Notes under the pieces: generated by a model
Databases searched by the model: none
Told to the model about the DNA's origin: nothing
What the model saw: the letters and a program-made list of their open reading frames with translations, nothing else
Part shown: one piece after another, positions 25,310 to 34,221 of the stretch
How positions within the stretch are numbered: position 1 is the stretch's first letter
How the letters are laid out: the number at the start of each line of letters is the position of its first letter
Origin: Geodermatophilaceae bacterium NBWT11
GTDB taxonomy: Bacteria > Actinomycetota > Actinomycetes > Mycobacteriales > Geodermatophilaceae
DNA: 64,000 nucleotides
Direction: 5' to 3'
Assembly (NCBI GenBank): GCA_014218215.1
Contig: CP043652.1
Span: 310,001 to 374,000 of the forward strand
Made by a program: the position numbers and the translations under genes

Positions 25310-28300
25310 GCCGGGGCCCGCTCGGCCCGCTGGAGGGCGTGCCGGGGGTGCGCGCGGCGCTGGTCCGGGCCGCGGTGGTGGCGGTGCTGCAGACCGGCGG
25401 GCTGGTGCTGCTGGCCGCGGGCCTGGCGCACGCGCTGGGCCGCATCGTCGCCGGGGACTCCCCACTGTCGATGCTGGCGCTGGCCGCCGTCGGTGCGCTG
25501 GTGCGGGCCGCGGCGGGTGCGTTGGGCGAGGTGCTGGCCGCCCGGGACGCCCGGCGCAGCGAGGACGCGCTCCGCTCCGCGTTGCTGGAGCGGTTGGCCT
25601 CCTCCCCGGCGGCGGTCGAGGCCGCCGGGGGGACCGGGCCGGCCGCGGTGCTGGCCACCACCCGGCTGCACGACCTCGGCCCGGCGCTGGCGACGTACCT
25701 GCCCGCGCTCGCGCAGACCCTCGTCGTCCCGCCCGTGCTGCTGCTCGTGCTGGCCGGCACCGACCTGCTCTCGGCGGTGCTGGTGGCGGTGACGCTGCCG
25801 CTGGTGCCGGTGTTCATGGTGCTGGTCGGGAAGTACACCGCCGACCAGACCTCGGCCGCCGCGCGGGCACTGGACCGGATCGCCGGGCACGTCGCCGAGC
25901 TGGTCCGCGGTCTGCCGGTGCTCACCGGCCTGGGCCGGGCTGCCGACCAGGCTGCCGCGCTGCAGGAGCTGGGTGCCCGGCACCGGGCGACGACGACGGC
26001 GACGCTGCGGCTGGCGTTCCTGTCGGCGCTCGTGCTCGAGCTGATCGCCACCCTGTCCGTCGCGCTGGTCGCGGTGACCGTGGGCATCCGGCTGGTCGAG
26101 GGCGACGTCGGGCTGGCCGTCGGGCTCACCGCGCTGCTGCTGGCCCCGGAGGCGTTCGCCCCGCTGCGGGCGCTGGGCCAGGCCTTCCACGCCAACGCCG
26201 ACGCGGGGCAGGCCGCCGGGGAGGCCCGCGCCGTGCTCGCCGCTCCGGCTCCCGCTCCCCGGCCGGCCGCCGCGGCCGACGACCCCCGCGGTGCTGCCGT
26301 GACCGTCACCGACCTGACCGTCACGCACCCCGGCCGCGCGGTCCCAGCCCTCCCCGCGACGTCGCTGACCGTGGCGCCGGGCGAGCTGGTCGCGCTGGCC
26401 GGGCCGTCGGGATCGGGCAAGTCGACCCTGGTGGCCGCGCTGGCGGAGTCGCTGGCCCCGTCGGCAGCGGTCGCCGGCTCGCTGGCCGGAGTGCCGGCAT
26501 CGGTGGCGGTGGTCCCGCAGCACCCACGGACCGTGGGCGAGACGGTGGCCGACGAGCTGCGGCTGCACGCGCTGGTGTCCCGGGAGGATGCGCTGGACGC
26601 CGTGGTCGCCGAGGCCTTCGTGGTCGAGGCGCTGGCCCGGGTCGGCGGCACCGACCTGGCCGGCCGTCGCTGCACGACGCTGTCGCCCGGAGAGCTGCAG
26701 CGGGTGGCGGTCGCCCGTGCGCTGGTGCGGGTGCGCCGCGGGGCGTCGCTGCTGCTGCTCGACGAGCCGACCGCGCACCTGGACGAGGCGGCCACCGCCC
26801 GGGTCGCCGGCGTGCTCGCCGGACTGCGCGGCACGGTGACCACCGTCCTGGTCACCCACGACCCGGTGCTGGCGTCGCTGGCCGACCGGACGGTGCGGCT
26901 GGCCGGGACCGGGACCGCTGCCCGTCCCGCCGCTGCCCCGGCATCGTCCCCGGCGCCCGTCACCGCCCTGCCGCAGGCCTCCCCCACGACCACCGCCCCC
27001 GGCGGCGCCATGGCCGGCTCGCTGTCCTGGCCCCGCGCCGCGCTGACCCGGGCTGTCGCGGCCGGCACCCTGACCGCACTGGCCGGGGTCGCCCTGACCG
27101 GGTTGTCGGGCTGGCTGATCCTCCGGGCGGCCGAGATGCCGCCGATCCTGACGCTGCTGGTCGCGACCGCCGGGGTGCGCGGCTTCGGGCTGGCCCGGGC
27201 GCTGCTGCGCTGGTGGGAGAGGCTGACCGCGCACGACGCCGCGCTCCGGCTGGCCGAGACCACCCGGGTGCGGGTCTGGGCCGCGCTGGCCCGGCAGGGC
27301 ATCGCCGCCGAGCGGACCCCCGGCAGCGCGCTGGGCCGGGTGGTCGGCGACGTCGGTCTGCTGCAGGACCTGTCGGTGCGGGTGCTGACCCCGCCGGCGG
27401 TGGCCGGCGCCGCCGTGCTGGTGACCACCGGGGCGCTCGCCCTGGTCGAGCCGACCGCCGCGGCCGGGGTGCTGGCGGTCCTGGCCGTCGGGGTCGCCGT
27501 GGTGTGGGCGCTACACCGCCGGGTAGATGCCGGCATCGCGCGGACCGAGGCCGAGCTGCGGGTGGCCGCGTTGCGGGAGACCGCGACCCTGCTCGACGGT
27601 GCCGCCGATCTGCGGGTGCACGGCGCGCAGGGGGCCGTGGTGGCCGAGGTCGAGGCGCTGGCCGGCCGGCAGGCCGCGGCCGCCCGGGTCGGGGTGCGGG
27701 CCGGTGCGCTGTCGGGCGGGGTGGTGTCCCTGGCGAGCGGCCTGGCCGCCGTCGTGGGAGCCGGTCTGGGCTGGGCAGCGGGGTTGACCGGCCCCGCGGT
27801 GGCGGTGCTCGCGCTGGCGCCGCTGGCCCTGGCCGAGCCGCTGGCCGGGCTGGTCGGTGCGCTGCAGCGCCGGGGCGCCTGGGCCGACGCCCGGGCCCGC
27901 GTCGAGTCGGTGCTGACCGCACCGGTCGCCGCCGACCCGGTGCACCCCGCCCCTGCGCCGACCCCGGTGACCGAGCTGGGCACCTCGGACCTGACCGTCG
28001 GTTGGCCCGGTGGACCCGACGTGCTGCGGGAGGTGTCGCTGCTGGCCGACCGGGAGGGCTGGCTGGTCGTGCGGGGTCCGTCGGGGGCGGGCAAGTCGAC
28101 GCTGCTGGCCGCGCTGCTGGCAGCCCTGCGCCCCCGGTCGGGCCGGTACGACCTGGTCGGCGTGGACACCGCGACGCTGACCGGCGACGACATCCGTGCC
28201 GCGATGGCGTGGCTGCCCCAAGAAGCGCACGTGTTCGCCTCCTCGATCCGGGCGAACCTGGCGCTGGCCGGCCCACGGGGCACGGTGACCGAGCCGCAGA

Positions 28301-28629
28301 TGCGGGCCGCCCTGGCCGCGGCCGGTCTCGGGCCGCTGGTCGACGGCCTCCCTGCCGGCCTCGACGCCCCCGTCGGTGCCGGTGGGACGGCACTGTCCGG
28401 AGGCGAGCGCCGGCGCCTGGCCGCGGCCCGGGTGCTGCTGGCCGACCGGGACGTGGTGCTCCTCGACGAGCCGACCGCCCACCTCGACCCGCCCACGGCG
28501 GCCGCCCTGGTCCGAGACCTGCGCACCGCGCTGGCCGGTCGGGTGGTCGTCTGCGTGACCCACGACCACTCGATCGCCGCCACCGGCGACCGCGAGCTGC
28601 GGCTGGACCGGCAGCTGGCGCCGGTCTGA
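25306..28629 (+). CDS. cydDC: fused CydD-CydC thiol/haem exporter for cytochrome bd assembly
   Basis: A 1107-residue single-chain ABC exporter with order TMD-NBD-TMD-NBD. The first NBD (about residues 330-530) has GPSGSGKST, the signature LSPGELQR and Walker B LLLLDEPT. The second (about 895-1100) has GPSGAGKST, LSGGERRR and VVLLDEPT. Both ATP sites look intact. In E. coli CydD and CydC are separate and form a heterodimer that exports cysteine/glutathione or moves haem for cytochrome bd assembly; fused forms are known in actinobacteria. Alanine/proline linkers join the halves (about 530-570). GTG at 25306 overlaps the cydB stop; the frame upstream of it is only a shadow inside cydB. Confidence 0.93.
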   Translation: MSRGPLGPLEGVPGVRAALVRAAVVAVLQTGGLVLLAAGLAHALGRIVAGDSPLSMLALAAVGALVRAAAGALGEVLAARDARRSEDALRSALLERLASSPAAVEAAGGTGPAAVLATTRLHDLGPALATYLPALAQTLVVPPVLLLVLAGTDLLSAVLVAVTLPLVPVFMVLVGKYTADQTSAAARALDRIAGHVAELVRGLPVLTGLGRAADQAAALQELGARHRATTTATLRLAFLSALVLELIATLSVALVAVTVGIRLVEGDVGLAVGLTALLLAPEAFAPLRALGQAFHANADAGQAAGEARAVLAAPAPAPRPAAAADDPRGAAVTVTDLTVTHPGRAVPALPATSLTVAPGELVALAGPSGSGKSTLVAALAESLAPSAAVAGSLAGVPASVAVVPQHPRTVGETVADELRLHALVSREDALDAVVAEAFVVEALARVGGTDLAGRRCTTLSPGELQRVAVARALVRVRRGASLLLLDEPTAHLDEAATARVAGVLAGLRGTVTTVLVTHDPVLASLADRTVRLAGTGTAARPAAAPASSPAPVTALPQASPTTTAPGGAMAGSLSWPRAALTRAVAAGTLTALAGVALTGLSGWLILRAAEMPPILTLLVATAGVRGFGLARALLRWWERLTAHDAALRLAETTRVRVWAALARQGIAAERTPGSALGRVVGDVGLLQDLSVRVLTPPAVAGAAVLVTTGALALVEPTAAAGVLAVLAVGVAVVWALHRRVDAGIARTEAELRVAALRETATLLDGAADLRVHGAQGAVVAEVEALAGRQAAAARVGVRAGALSGGVVSLASGLAAVVGAGLGWAAGLTGPAVAVLALAPLALAEPLAGLVGALQRRGAWADARARVESVLTAPVAADPVHPAPAPTPVTELGTSDLTVGWPGGPDVLREVSLLADREGWLVVRGPSGAGKSTLLAALLAALRPRSGRYDLVGVDTATLTGDDIRAAMAWLPQEAHVFASSIRANLALAGPRGTVTEPQMRAALAAAGLGPLVDGLPAGLDAPVGAGGTALSGGERRRLAAARVLLADRDVVLLDEPTAHLDPPTAAALVRDLRTALAGRVVVCVTHDHSIAATGDRELRLDRQLAPV

Positions 28630-28647
28630 GGCCTGCTCCCCACCGGG

Positions 28648-30471
28648 TCAGAACGGTGGCGAGTCATGGTCGCCTCCCAAGGGTGGGCCAGCGTGCGGCC
28701 AGGGCGGTGGTCCCGTCGTGGTCCGCAGACCCGTCGGTGTCGTGACGCTGAGCCGCCCGTCCGGGTGCAGCTGGTGGTGCCACCCCGGCGCCTGGTGCTT
28801 GCCGCGGTGGTGGCCGGTGCAGTAGCCGATCAGGTTGTCGTGCGCCGTCGGCCCCTCCGGCCAGCGGCGGTCGTGGTCGAGCTCCCCTCCGCGGGGGACC
28901 CGGCGACGGCAGCCCGGGAACCGGCATCGGCGGTCGCGGGCCCGGACGAACCGGTCGAGCGCACGTCCCGGCCGGTACCCGTCGGTGGCGCCCGGTGGCG
29001 TGAGGCCGGGCCGGTCGACCAGGTCGTGCGGGCAGCGCTCCGGGCGACGGACACAGCGCGGGCGGCCGCACGAGGACACCCGACGCAGCTCGCGGGCGTC
29101 GGTGAGCGCGAGCAGGGTCCCGCTCAGGGCGTCCACCACGGCAGCCCGCGGCCGGTCGGCGAGCCCACCCCCTCCGGTCCGGCGGAGCAGGTCACCCAGC
29201 TTGTCCTGCAGGCCGGCCCGCGCACCGGTCATCGCCTGCACGCTGGTCCGGGCCCGGCCCACCGCACCTGCGGGCGACGCCCGGTGCTGCTCCTCGGTCC
29301 GACGGGCAGCGCGTTCGGCTGCCACCACCGCGGCTCGGGCTCGGGACACCTGCCCCCGGGCGCGCTCGACCGCCTCCCCCGCCCGCTGCACCGCAGCGTC
29401 AGCCGCTGCCCAGCCCGGAGGCCCATCGCCCTCGGAGGGGGCGCTCGTCCTGAGCGGCGCCTGGTCCGGCGGCGACTCCGTGCCTGCGACCACGCCGGCA
29501 CACTGCTCGTCGTCGACCGCGCGCTCCGCGGCCACGTGAGGCGCCTCCTCGAGCAGCCCCAGGGCGCGGGCCAGGTGCCGCACCATCTCGGCCGGCACCA
29601 CCTGCCCGTCGACCTCGCCTGACTCGTCGCCGCCGGCCAGGGTCTCCACAGACGCGACGACCGTGAGCTGCGCGGTCACCACCGGGAGGCCGGTCTCACC
29701 GGGCCGCAGGATCAGGTCGACCAGGCAGTCGGCCATCTTCTGCGACCGGGTGCGCGACTCTGGGTCGTCGTCGATCGAGTCGGCGTACCGCCCCAGCGCA
29801 TCCAGGCAGGCCCGTGCCTCCGGGGTGGTCAGCACGGCGTTCAGCTGTTCCAGGCCGTCCTCCCGGCCGGCCGAGCAGAACACACCCCGCCGACGGACCG
29901 CCGCCGCCAACCGCTGCGCCGCCCCCACGGCGTCGTGCCGCAGCACGAGCACCCGAGCCCGCTCGGTCAGCTGCGACGGTGTGGTCACCCGACCCGTCAT
30001 CCAGGTGAGCAGCTCGCGCTCGACCCGGGCGCGCACACCGGGGTCCTCGATCGCGCCGACCCGCTCGGTGAACGCCCACAGGTGGCCCGGGTGGATCACC
30101 CCGCCCTCCAGGGCCTCCAGCGTGGCGGGCAGCCGGTGCACCAGGGTCAGCGACCGGACCAGCAGGGCCTGCGCAGCGTGGTGGGTGATCTGCAGGGCGA
30201 CCACCAGCTCCTGCGCCGCCCATTCACTGACCTCCGCGATCACCCGCGGTCGAGCTGCCCGCGTCTCCGCCGAGGCACAGCCCGGCTCTCCCGGCTGCCG
30301 ATCGACGGACGCCGGCCGCAGCTCCGCGAACTCGGCGACCGCCCGTGCCTGAGCTGCGGTCGCCCGACCGATGGCCGCAGCCTCCCCCTGCACCTCGCCC
30401 AGCGGCCCGCCCGAGGTGACGACAGTCGGGAACCAGGCCAGTTCGCGCACCGGGCTCTCCGTCGTCGTCAT
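28648..30471 (-). CDS. DUF222/HNH endonuclease domain protein
   Basis: A 607-residue protein. The N-terminal two thirds are a DUF222 helical region, including an Ala/Arg/Glu-rich likely coiled coil (AAVQRAGEAVERARGQV region). The C terminus is an HNH nuclease: CRFPGCRRRVPRGGELDHDRRWPEGP, then NLIGYCTGHHRGKH, containing the DH and HH residues. Actinobacterial genomes carry many such paralogues, often linked to the historical 13E12-repeat annotation, and their function is unclear. ATG at 30471 follows a near-consensus TATGAT (30479-30484, minus strand) by 7 nt, so it is probably leaderless; the frame further upstream is non-coding character. It diverges from a DHFR-like gene across a nested palindrome. 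Confidence 0.87.
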   Translation of the reverse strand: MTTTESPVRELAWFPTVVTSGGPLGEVQGEAAAIGRATAAQARAVAEFAELRPASVDRQPGEPGCASAETRAARPRVIAEVSEWAAQELVVALQITHHAAQALLVRSLTLVHRLPATLEALEGGVIHPGHLWAFTERVGAIEDPGVRARVERELLTWMTGRVTTPSQLTERARVLVLRHDAVGAAQRLAAAVRRRGVFCSAGREDGLEQLNAVLTTPEARACLDALGRYADSIDDDPESRTRSQKMADCLVDLILRPGETGLPVVTAQLTVVASVETLAGGDESGEVDGQVVPAEMVRHLARALGLLEEAPHVAAERAVDDEQCAGVVAGTESPPDQAPLRTSAPSEGDGPPGWAAADAAVQRAGEAVERARGQVSRARAAVVAAERAARRTEEQHRASPAGAVGRARTSVQAMTGARAGLQDKLGDLLRRTGGGGLADRPRAAVVDALSGTLLALTDARELRRVSSCGRPRCVRRPERCPHDLVDRPGLTPPGATDGYRPGRALDRFVRARDRRCRFPGCRRRVPRGGELDHDRRWPEGPTAHDNLIGYCTGHHRGKHQAPGWHHQLHPDGRLSVTTPTGLRTTTGPPPWPHAGPPLGGDHDSPPF

Positions 30472-30496
30472 GCGTTCGATCATACGTTCGAGTCCG

Positions 30497-30567
30497 GACA
30501 GTTCCTGCTGCTCAGCGCCCACCTGTGGACAGACCACCGCTGTCCACAGGCGGCGCCCGGAACTGTC
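30497..30567. repeat. nested inverted repeats with DnaA-box-like arms
   Basis: An inner perfect 11-bp inverted repeat CCTGTGGACAG (30522-30532) / CTGTCCACAGG (30540-30550) with a 7-nt loop sits inside an outer 9-bp repeat GACAGTTCC (30497-30505) / GGAACTGTC (30559-30567). The inner arms contain TGTGGACAG and CTGTCCACA, each one base from the actinobacterial DnaA box TTGTCCACA. It lies between divergent promoters. Confidence 0.6.
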
Positions 30568-30591
30568 GGAGGCCCCTGCCAGAGTGCGGTC

Positions 30592-31140
30592 ATGACCTTC
30601 ACCGGACACGTCTTCCTCGGCATGAGCGTCGACGGCTTCATCGCCCGCGAGGACGACTCGCTCGACTTCCTCAGCGGCAGCGGAGAGGGCGCCGGCGACG
30701 CGGGGTTCACGCCCTTCGTCGACAGCATCGACGCCCTGCTGATGGGCCGCGGCACCTACGACGTCATCGCCGGCGAGCAGGAGTGGCCCTACCAGGGCAA
30801 GCCCCTGCACCTGCTGAGCACGACCGTCGCCGACGACGCCGACCCCCGGCTGGCCGCCGTGCACCGCACCGCCGACGACGCGATCGCCGCCCTGGACGAC
30901 ACCGGGTACCGCCGGGTCTACGTCGACGGCGGGCGCACGGTGCGCGAGCTCCTGGCCCGCGGGCGGATCCAGACCTTGACACTGTCGCGGGTGCCGGTGC
31001 TCATCGGGTCCGGTGCGTCGCTGTTCGGTCCGTTGCCGCGCGACGTGGAGCTCGAGCACGTCTCGACCGAGGTGCTGGGCGGCGGGATGGTGCAGACGAC
31101 CTACCGCGTCCGGGAATCGTTGCAGGCCGAGAGCGATTGA
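30592..31140 (+). CDS. dihydrofolate reductase family protein (RibD C-domain-like)
   Basis: A 182-residue protein of the DHFR/RibD_C superfamily. HVFLGMSVDGFIARED opens the fold, ALLMGRGTYDVIAG is the conserved MGRxTY motif, and VYVDGGRTVRELLARG with PVLIGSGASLFGP are the later NADPH-fold motifs. These proteins are NADPH-dependent reductases of undetermined substrate in actinobacteria; classical folate DHFR is a different subgroup. ATG at 30592 follows CAGAGT (30580-30585) by 6 nt. The epimerase gene starts 7 bp after its stop, so the two probably form an operon. A second family member is encoded at 32,948. Confidence 0.83.
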   Translation: MTFTGHVFLGMSVDGFIAREDDSLDFLSGSGEGAGDAGFTPFVDSIDALLMGRGTYDVIAGEQEWPYQGKPLHLLSTTVADDADPRLAAVHRTADDAIAALDDTGYRRVYVDGGRTVRELLARGRIQTLTLSRVPVLIGSGASLFGPLPRDVELEHVSTEVLGGGMVQTTYRVRESLQAESD

Positions 31141-31147
31141 CCCGGCC

Positions 31148-32005
31148 ATGGACGTCTTCCTCACCGGTGGAACCGGTCTCGTCGGATCTCACGTGCTCAC
31201 CGCGCTCCTCGCCGACGGGCACACCGTCCGGGCGCTGGCCCGCAGTGCCGCCTCCGCCGCCGCGGTCGAGGCCGCCGGCGCCACCGCTGTGCGCGGCGAG
31301 CTCACCGACACCGACCTCGTCGCCCGCGAGGCCGTCGACGCCGACGGCGTCATCCACACCGCCTCCCCCGGCGACGAGACCAGTGCTGACGTGGACCAGG
31401 CGTTCCTGGACGCAGTGCTCGGCGCGATCGCCAACAGCGGCAAGCCCTACCTGCACACCGGCGGTTGCTGGGTGCACGGCTCGGGCCAGATCGACGAGGA
31501 CACCCCGCGGGCCGCACCGCAGCTCACCGCCTGGCGGCAGCCGCTCGACGAGCGGGTCACCTCCGCCCGCGACGGCGTGCGCTCCGTGCTGATCGAGCCC
31601 GGCATCGTCTACGCCACCCAGGACGGGCAGGTCGCCGGGATCACCGGCGTGGTGCTCGGCGGTCCGACCGATGACGACGGGGCGACCCAGCTGCCCGGCA
31701 GCGGGGACCAGCACTGGACCACCGTGCACGCTGCCGACCTGGGCCGGCTCTACTCCCTCGCGCTCACCCACGCCCCGGCCGGCAGCACCTACCTCGGGGT
31801 GAGCGGCCAGAACCCGACGGTCCGCGAGATCGGCGAGGCCGCCGGCCTGCGCGTGGTCGGCACCTCCGACGAGGCCACCAACGAGCGGTTGGGCCTGTTC
31901 GGCGAGGCGCTCCTGCTCGACCAGCAGGCCACCGGCGAGAAGGCCCGCACCGAGCTGGGCTGGACCCCCACCGAAGCCCCCCTGCTGGAGACCGTCGCAC
32001 GCTGA
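31148..32005 (+). CDS. NAD(P)-dependent epimerase/dehydratase-like atypical SDR
   Basis: A 285-residue Rossmann protein. MDVFLTGGTGLVGSHVL carries the TGGTGxxG motif at residues 6-13. The usual YxxxK is absent: the corresponding region reads YLHTGGCWVHGSG, as in atypical SDRs that resemble epimerases but lack the catalytic tyrosine. HWTTVHAADLGRLYSLAL fits the C-terminal substrate domain. The substrate is unknown. It lies 7 bp downstream of the DHFR-like gene with no obvious Shine-Dalgarno and is convergent with the YiiX-like gene. Confidence 0.82.
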   Translation: MDVFLTGGTGLVGSHVLTALLADGHTVRALARSAASAAAVEAAGATAVRGELTDTDLVAREAVDADGVIHTASPGDETSADVDQAFLDAVLGAIANSGKPYLHTGGCWVHGSGQIDEDTPRAAPQLTAWRQPLDERVTSARDGVRSVLIEPGIVYATQDGQVAGITGVVLGGPTDDDGATQLPGSGDQHWTTVHAADLGRLYSLALTHAPAGSTYLGVSGQNPTVREIGEAAGLRVVGTSDEATNERLGLFGEALLLDQQATGEKARTELGWTPTEAPLLETVAR

Positions 32006-32020
32006 CCGCGAGCCCGGGGG

Positions 32021-32677
32021 TCAGCCGGTCGGTACGTCGACCGTGACCTCCGGGCCCAGCGTGGCGTCGACCAGCTCGAGCCGGTCGCCGGACCAGAAGC
32101 TGCCCGGGTCGTAGGAGTTCAGCGGCTGGTCGCCGGGGAGCAGGCCCATCGCGGTGTAGGTGGCGGCGACCAGCTCGGCGCAGAACACCGTCTCGGCCGA
32201 GGTGTGCTTCTGCACCAGCCCCGACGCCCAGCCCCGGGCCAGCCGGAACGTGGTCGGGAACGGTCGGCCGTCGAGCCGGGCGATGGTCTGCAGCACCGCG
32301 TCCTCCATGGCCGGGGTGACCCCGCCGTCGTCGGCCGGGCCGACCAGCTGCCGCAGCCACGCCCGCTGGCCGTACTTCTGCCGCCACACGGTCACCGCGT
32401 CCCGCAGGTCGTGCAGCTGCACCCCGCGCTGGTGGGTGCCGGTCCACACGTCGGGCAGCGACTTGCCCAGCTCGGCGTGCCACAGCAGCGGCGGCAGGTC
32501 GTCGAGCACCACGGCCATGCCGACGTGGTTGACCGGCGCGTTGGTGAGCGTCTGGATCGCGCGGTCGGCGACGGAGACCCCGCGGAACAGCCACACGTCG
32601 CCGGTGCGGGTCAGGTCGACCGCCGCGTCCAGCGTCAGCGGGGTGGGTCGGTTCGGGCGGCTCACCAGCGGGGACAC
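32021..32677 (-). CDS. YiiX/YaeF-like permuted NlpC/P60 (papain-like) hydrolase
   Basis: A 218-residue protein. GDVWLFRGVSVADRAIQTLTNAPVNHVGMAVVLDD corresponds to the GDIxLFRG...HVGI segment carrying the catalytic histidine. TVFCAELVAATYTAMGLLP corresponds to the FCSELVxxxY segment carrying the catalytic cysteine. His-before-Cys order is the permuted papain-like (YiiX/YaeF, C92) arrangement. Such proteins are amidases, thioesterases or peptidases of largely unknown targets. No signal peptide is evident, so it may be cytoplasmic. GTG at 32677 follows TAGCGT (32684-32689, minus strand) by 6 nt. It is divergent from a small membrane-anchored protein. Confidence 0.72.
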   Translation of the reverse strand: MSPLVSRPNRPTPLTLDAAVDLTRTGDVWLFRGVSVADRAIQTLTNAPVNHVGMAVVLDDLPPLLWHAELGKSLPDVWTGTHQRGVQLHDLRDAVTVWRQKYGQRAWLRQLVGPADDGGVTPAMEDAVLQTIARLDGRPFPTTFRLARGWASGLVQKHTSAETVFCAELVAATYTAMGLLPGDQPLNSYDPGSFWSGDRLELVDATLGPEVTVDVPTG

Positions 32678-32683
32678 GCGGCC

Positions 32684-32706
32684 ACGCTAGGGGACGCCGT
32701 TACCGT
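32684..32706. promoter_or_regulatory. paired divergent leaderless promoters
   Basis: TAGCGT on the minus strand (32684-32689) precedes GTG 32677 by 6 nt, and TACCGT on the plus strand (32701-32706) precedes ATG 32714 by 7 nt. Inferred transcription starts are 37 bp apart, so polymerases at the two would compete. Confidence 0.5.
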
Positions 32707-32713
32707 GCCGGGC

Positions 32714-32947
32714 ATGCGCCGCGACACCCTGGGAAAGCTCATCGGACTGGCCGGCATCGCCGGGGTCGCCGCCACCGGGGTCGTGATCGCCCGCGACGAG
32801 CGGGAGCGCCGCGCCTACTCCGCCGACGACGTCCGATCCCGGTTGCACGAGCGCGCCGCGGCCGCGGCGGAGACCCCGGTGCCCGTGCCGGGACCCGAGC
32901 CGCGGGAGAACCCGATCCAGGCCCTGCGCCGACGTCTCCGCCGCTGA
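32714..32947 (+). CDS. small membrane-anchored hypothetical protein
   Basis: A 77-residue protein. One hydrophobic segment (LIGLAGIAGVAATGVVIA, about residues 9-26) follows a short basic N terminus. A charged, Ala/Pro-rich cytoplasmic tail rich in Arg and Glu comes next, ending in ALRRRLRR. I do not recognise a family. The coding bias, clean ATG and TACCGT promoter spacing support it as a real gene. Its stop is directly adjacent to the stop of the convergent DHFR-like gene, sharing the sequence TGATCA. Confidence 0.65.
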   Translation: MRRDTLGKLIGLAGIAGVAATGVVIARDERERRAYSADDVRSRLHERAAAAAETPVPVPGPEPRENPIQALRRRLRR

Positions 32948-33490
32948 TCAGTCGGGGACCACGGCCCGGTAGTCCACGAGCAGGTGGCCGGTCGGGCTGG
33001 TGACGCTCCGGACGGTCTCCCACCGCAGGGCCGGGACGCCGTCGAACAGCCGCCGCCCACGGCCGGCGACGGTCGGGACGATCACGAGGGACAGCGTGTC
33101 CACCAGCCCGGCAGCGAGCAGCGTCCGCAGCACCGAGAGGCTGGCGTGCACGCCGATGTCGCCCCCGGGTTGCTCACGCAGCTCCCGCACCGCGGCGACC
33201 AGATCGCCCTCGATCACCGAGCTGCCGGACCACTCCCGGTCCAGCGGGGTGCTCGTGGCGACGTGCTTGGGCACCCCGTTGACGAAGGACGCGAACGGCT
33301 CGATGTCGCTGTCGGGCCAGTAGGGCGCCCACTCATCCCAGCTGCGCCGGCCGAGCACCACGGCGTCCTGGGTGCCGATGACCCGGGCGAGGTTGGCGTC
33401 CATGACGTCGTCCCAGGTCGAGATGAACTCGTCCGGCGCCTCGGCGACGCCGTCCAAGGACACCAGCTCGTACGCGACGAGTCGGCGCAT
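32948..33490 (-). CDS. dihydrofolate reductase family protein, last gene of the ethanolamine operon
   Basis: A 180-residue DHFR/RibD_C-type protein: LVAYELVSLDGVAEAPDEF opens the fold, VVLGRRSWDEWAPYW is the GRxxW/Y motif, and HASLSVLRTLLAAGLVDTLSLVIVPTVAGRGRRLFDG is the later conserved block. It is an NADPH-type reductase of unknown substrate. Its ATG shares one base with the eutC stop (TGATG), so it is translationally coupled to the ethanolamine ammonia-lyase genes. That is an unusual association, since canonical eut operons do not carry a DHFR-like gene. Confidence 0.82.
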   Translation of the reverse strand: MRRLVAYELVSLDGVAEAPDEFISTWDDVMDANLARVIGTQDAVVLGRRSWDEWAPYWPDSDIEPFASFVNGVPKHVATSTPLDREWSGSSVIEGDLVAAVRELREQPGGDIGVHASLSVLRTLLAAGLVDTLSLVIVPTVAGRGRRLFDGVPALRWETVRSVTSPTGHLLVDYRAVVPD

Positions 33491-34221
33491 CAGCCCGCAC
33501 CCGCGGGCAACGCGACCCCCTCGTCCTTGAGCACGACGCCCGAGGCACCGAGCTCGCGGGAGGCCTGGAGCAGCGCGACCAGGGTGTCCGCCGCCTGCGC
33601 GTAGCCGAGCCCGTGCGGGGGTCGGACGTTGGAGATGCAGTTCCGTTCGCTGTCCGCGCGGCCGGTACGGGGTCCGAAGGTCAGGTAGAGGCCGAGACTG
33701 TCCGCCGAGGAGAGTCCAGGCCGCTCCCCCACCAGGACGACGACGATCCGGGCTCCCAGCGCCTGGCCGATCGGGTCACCGAGGGCCACCCGGGCCTGGG
33801 TGGCGACCACCAGCGGGGCGATCGACCAGCCCGGGAGTCGTTCGAGTACCGCGGCGACGGTCCCCGCCGCGTGCTCGGAGACCGCCAGCGGGGACAGACC
33901 GTCGGCGATCACCAGCGCCAGGTCGTACTCCCCCGTGGGCAACGACGCCGAGGAGGAGAGCTGGCGGCCGAGGTCGGGTCGCTGTAGGTAGGTCGCCCGG
34001 TCCGGCGCGGCCGACGCGACCTCGAGCACCTCGAGCCCGGTGTCCGCCAGCGCTGCGACCAGGGCAGGCACGTCCAGCGGGGAGTGCACGGCGTCCCGGG
34101 CAGCGGCGTGTGCGGCCCGGAACTCCAGCAGCCGCGCCGTCGGCAGCCCGTCGCCGGCCCGGCCGAGGGCGACCCGGGCGCGGGTCGCCGAGCGCAGCAG
34201 GTCGAAGGCGTCCGAGCTCAT
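33490..34221 (-). CDS. eutC: ethanolamine ammonia-lyase small subunit
   Basis: A 243-residue protein. LLRSATRARVALGRAGDGLPTARLLEFRAAHAAARDAVH is the conserved EutC N-terminal region. VIADGLSPLAVSEHA and GARIVVVLVGERPGLSSADSLGLYLTFGPRTGRADSERNCISNVRPPHGLGY form the adenosylcobalamin-binding core. With EutB it makes the B12-dependent lyase that splits ethanolamine into acetaldehyde and ammonia. ATG at 34221 overlaps the eutB stop (ATGA). Normal length for free-standing EutC; it has no microcompartment-targeting extension that I can see. Confidence 0.95.
   Translation of the reverse strand: MSSDAFDLLRSATRARVALGRAGDGLPTARLLEFRAAHAAARDAVHSPLDVPALVAALADTGLEVLEVASAAPDRATYLQRPDLGRQLSSSASLPTGEYDLALVIADGLSPLAVSEHAAGTVAAVLERLPGWSIAPLVVATQARVALGDPIGQALGARIVVVLVGERPGLSSADSLGLYLTFGPRTGRADSERNCISNVRPPHGLGYAQAADTLVALLQASRELGASGVVLKDEGVALPAGAG

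Noticed and set aside
28648-30471. Possible homing endonuclease or mobile intron because of the HNH domain
   Set aside because: The DUF222-HNH arrangement is a common chromosomal family in actinobacteria and no intron or intein host gene is split here.
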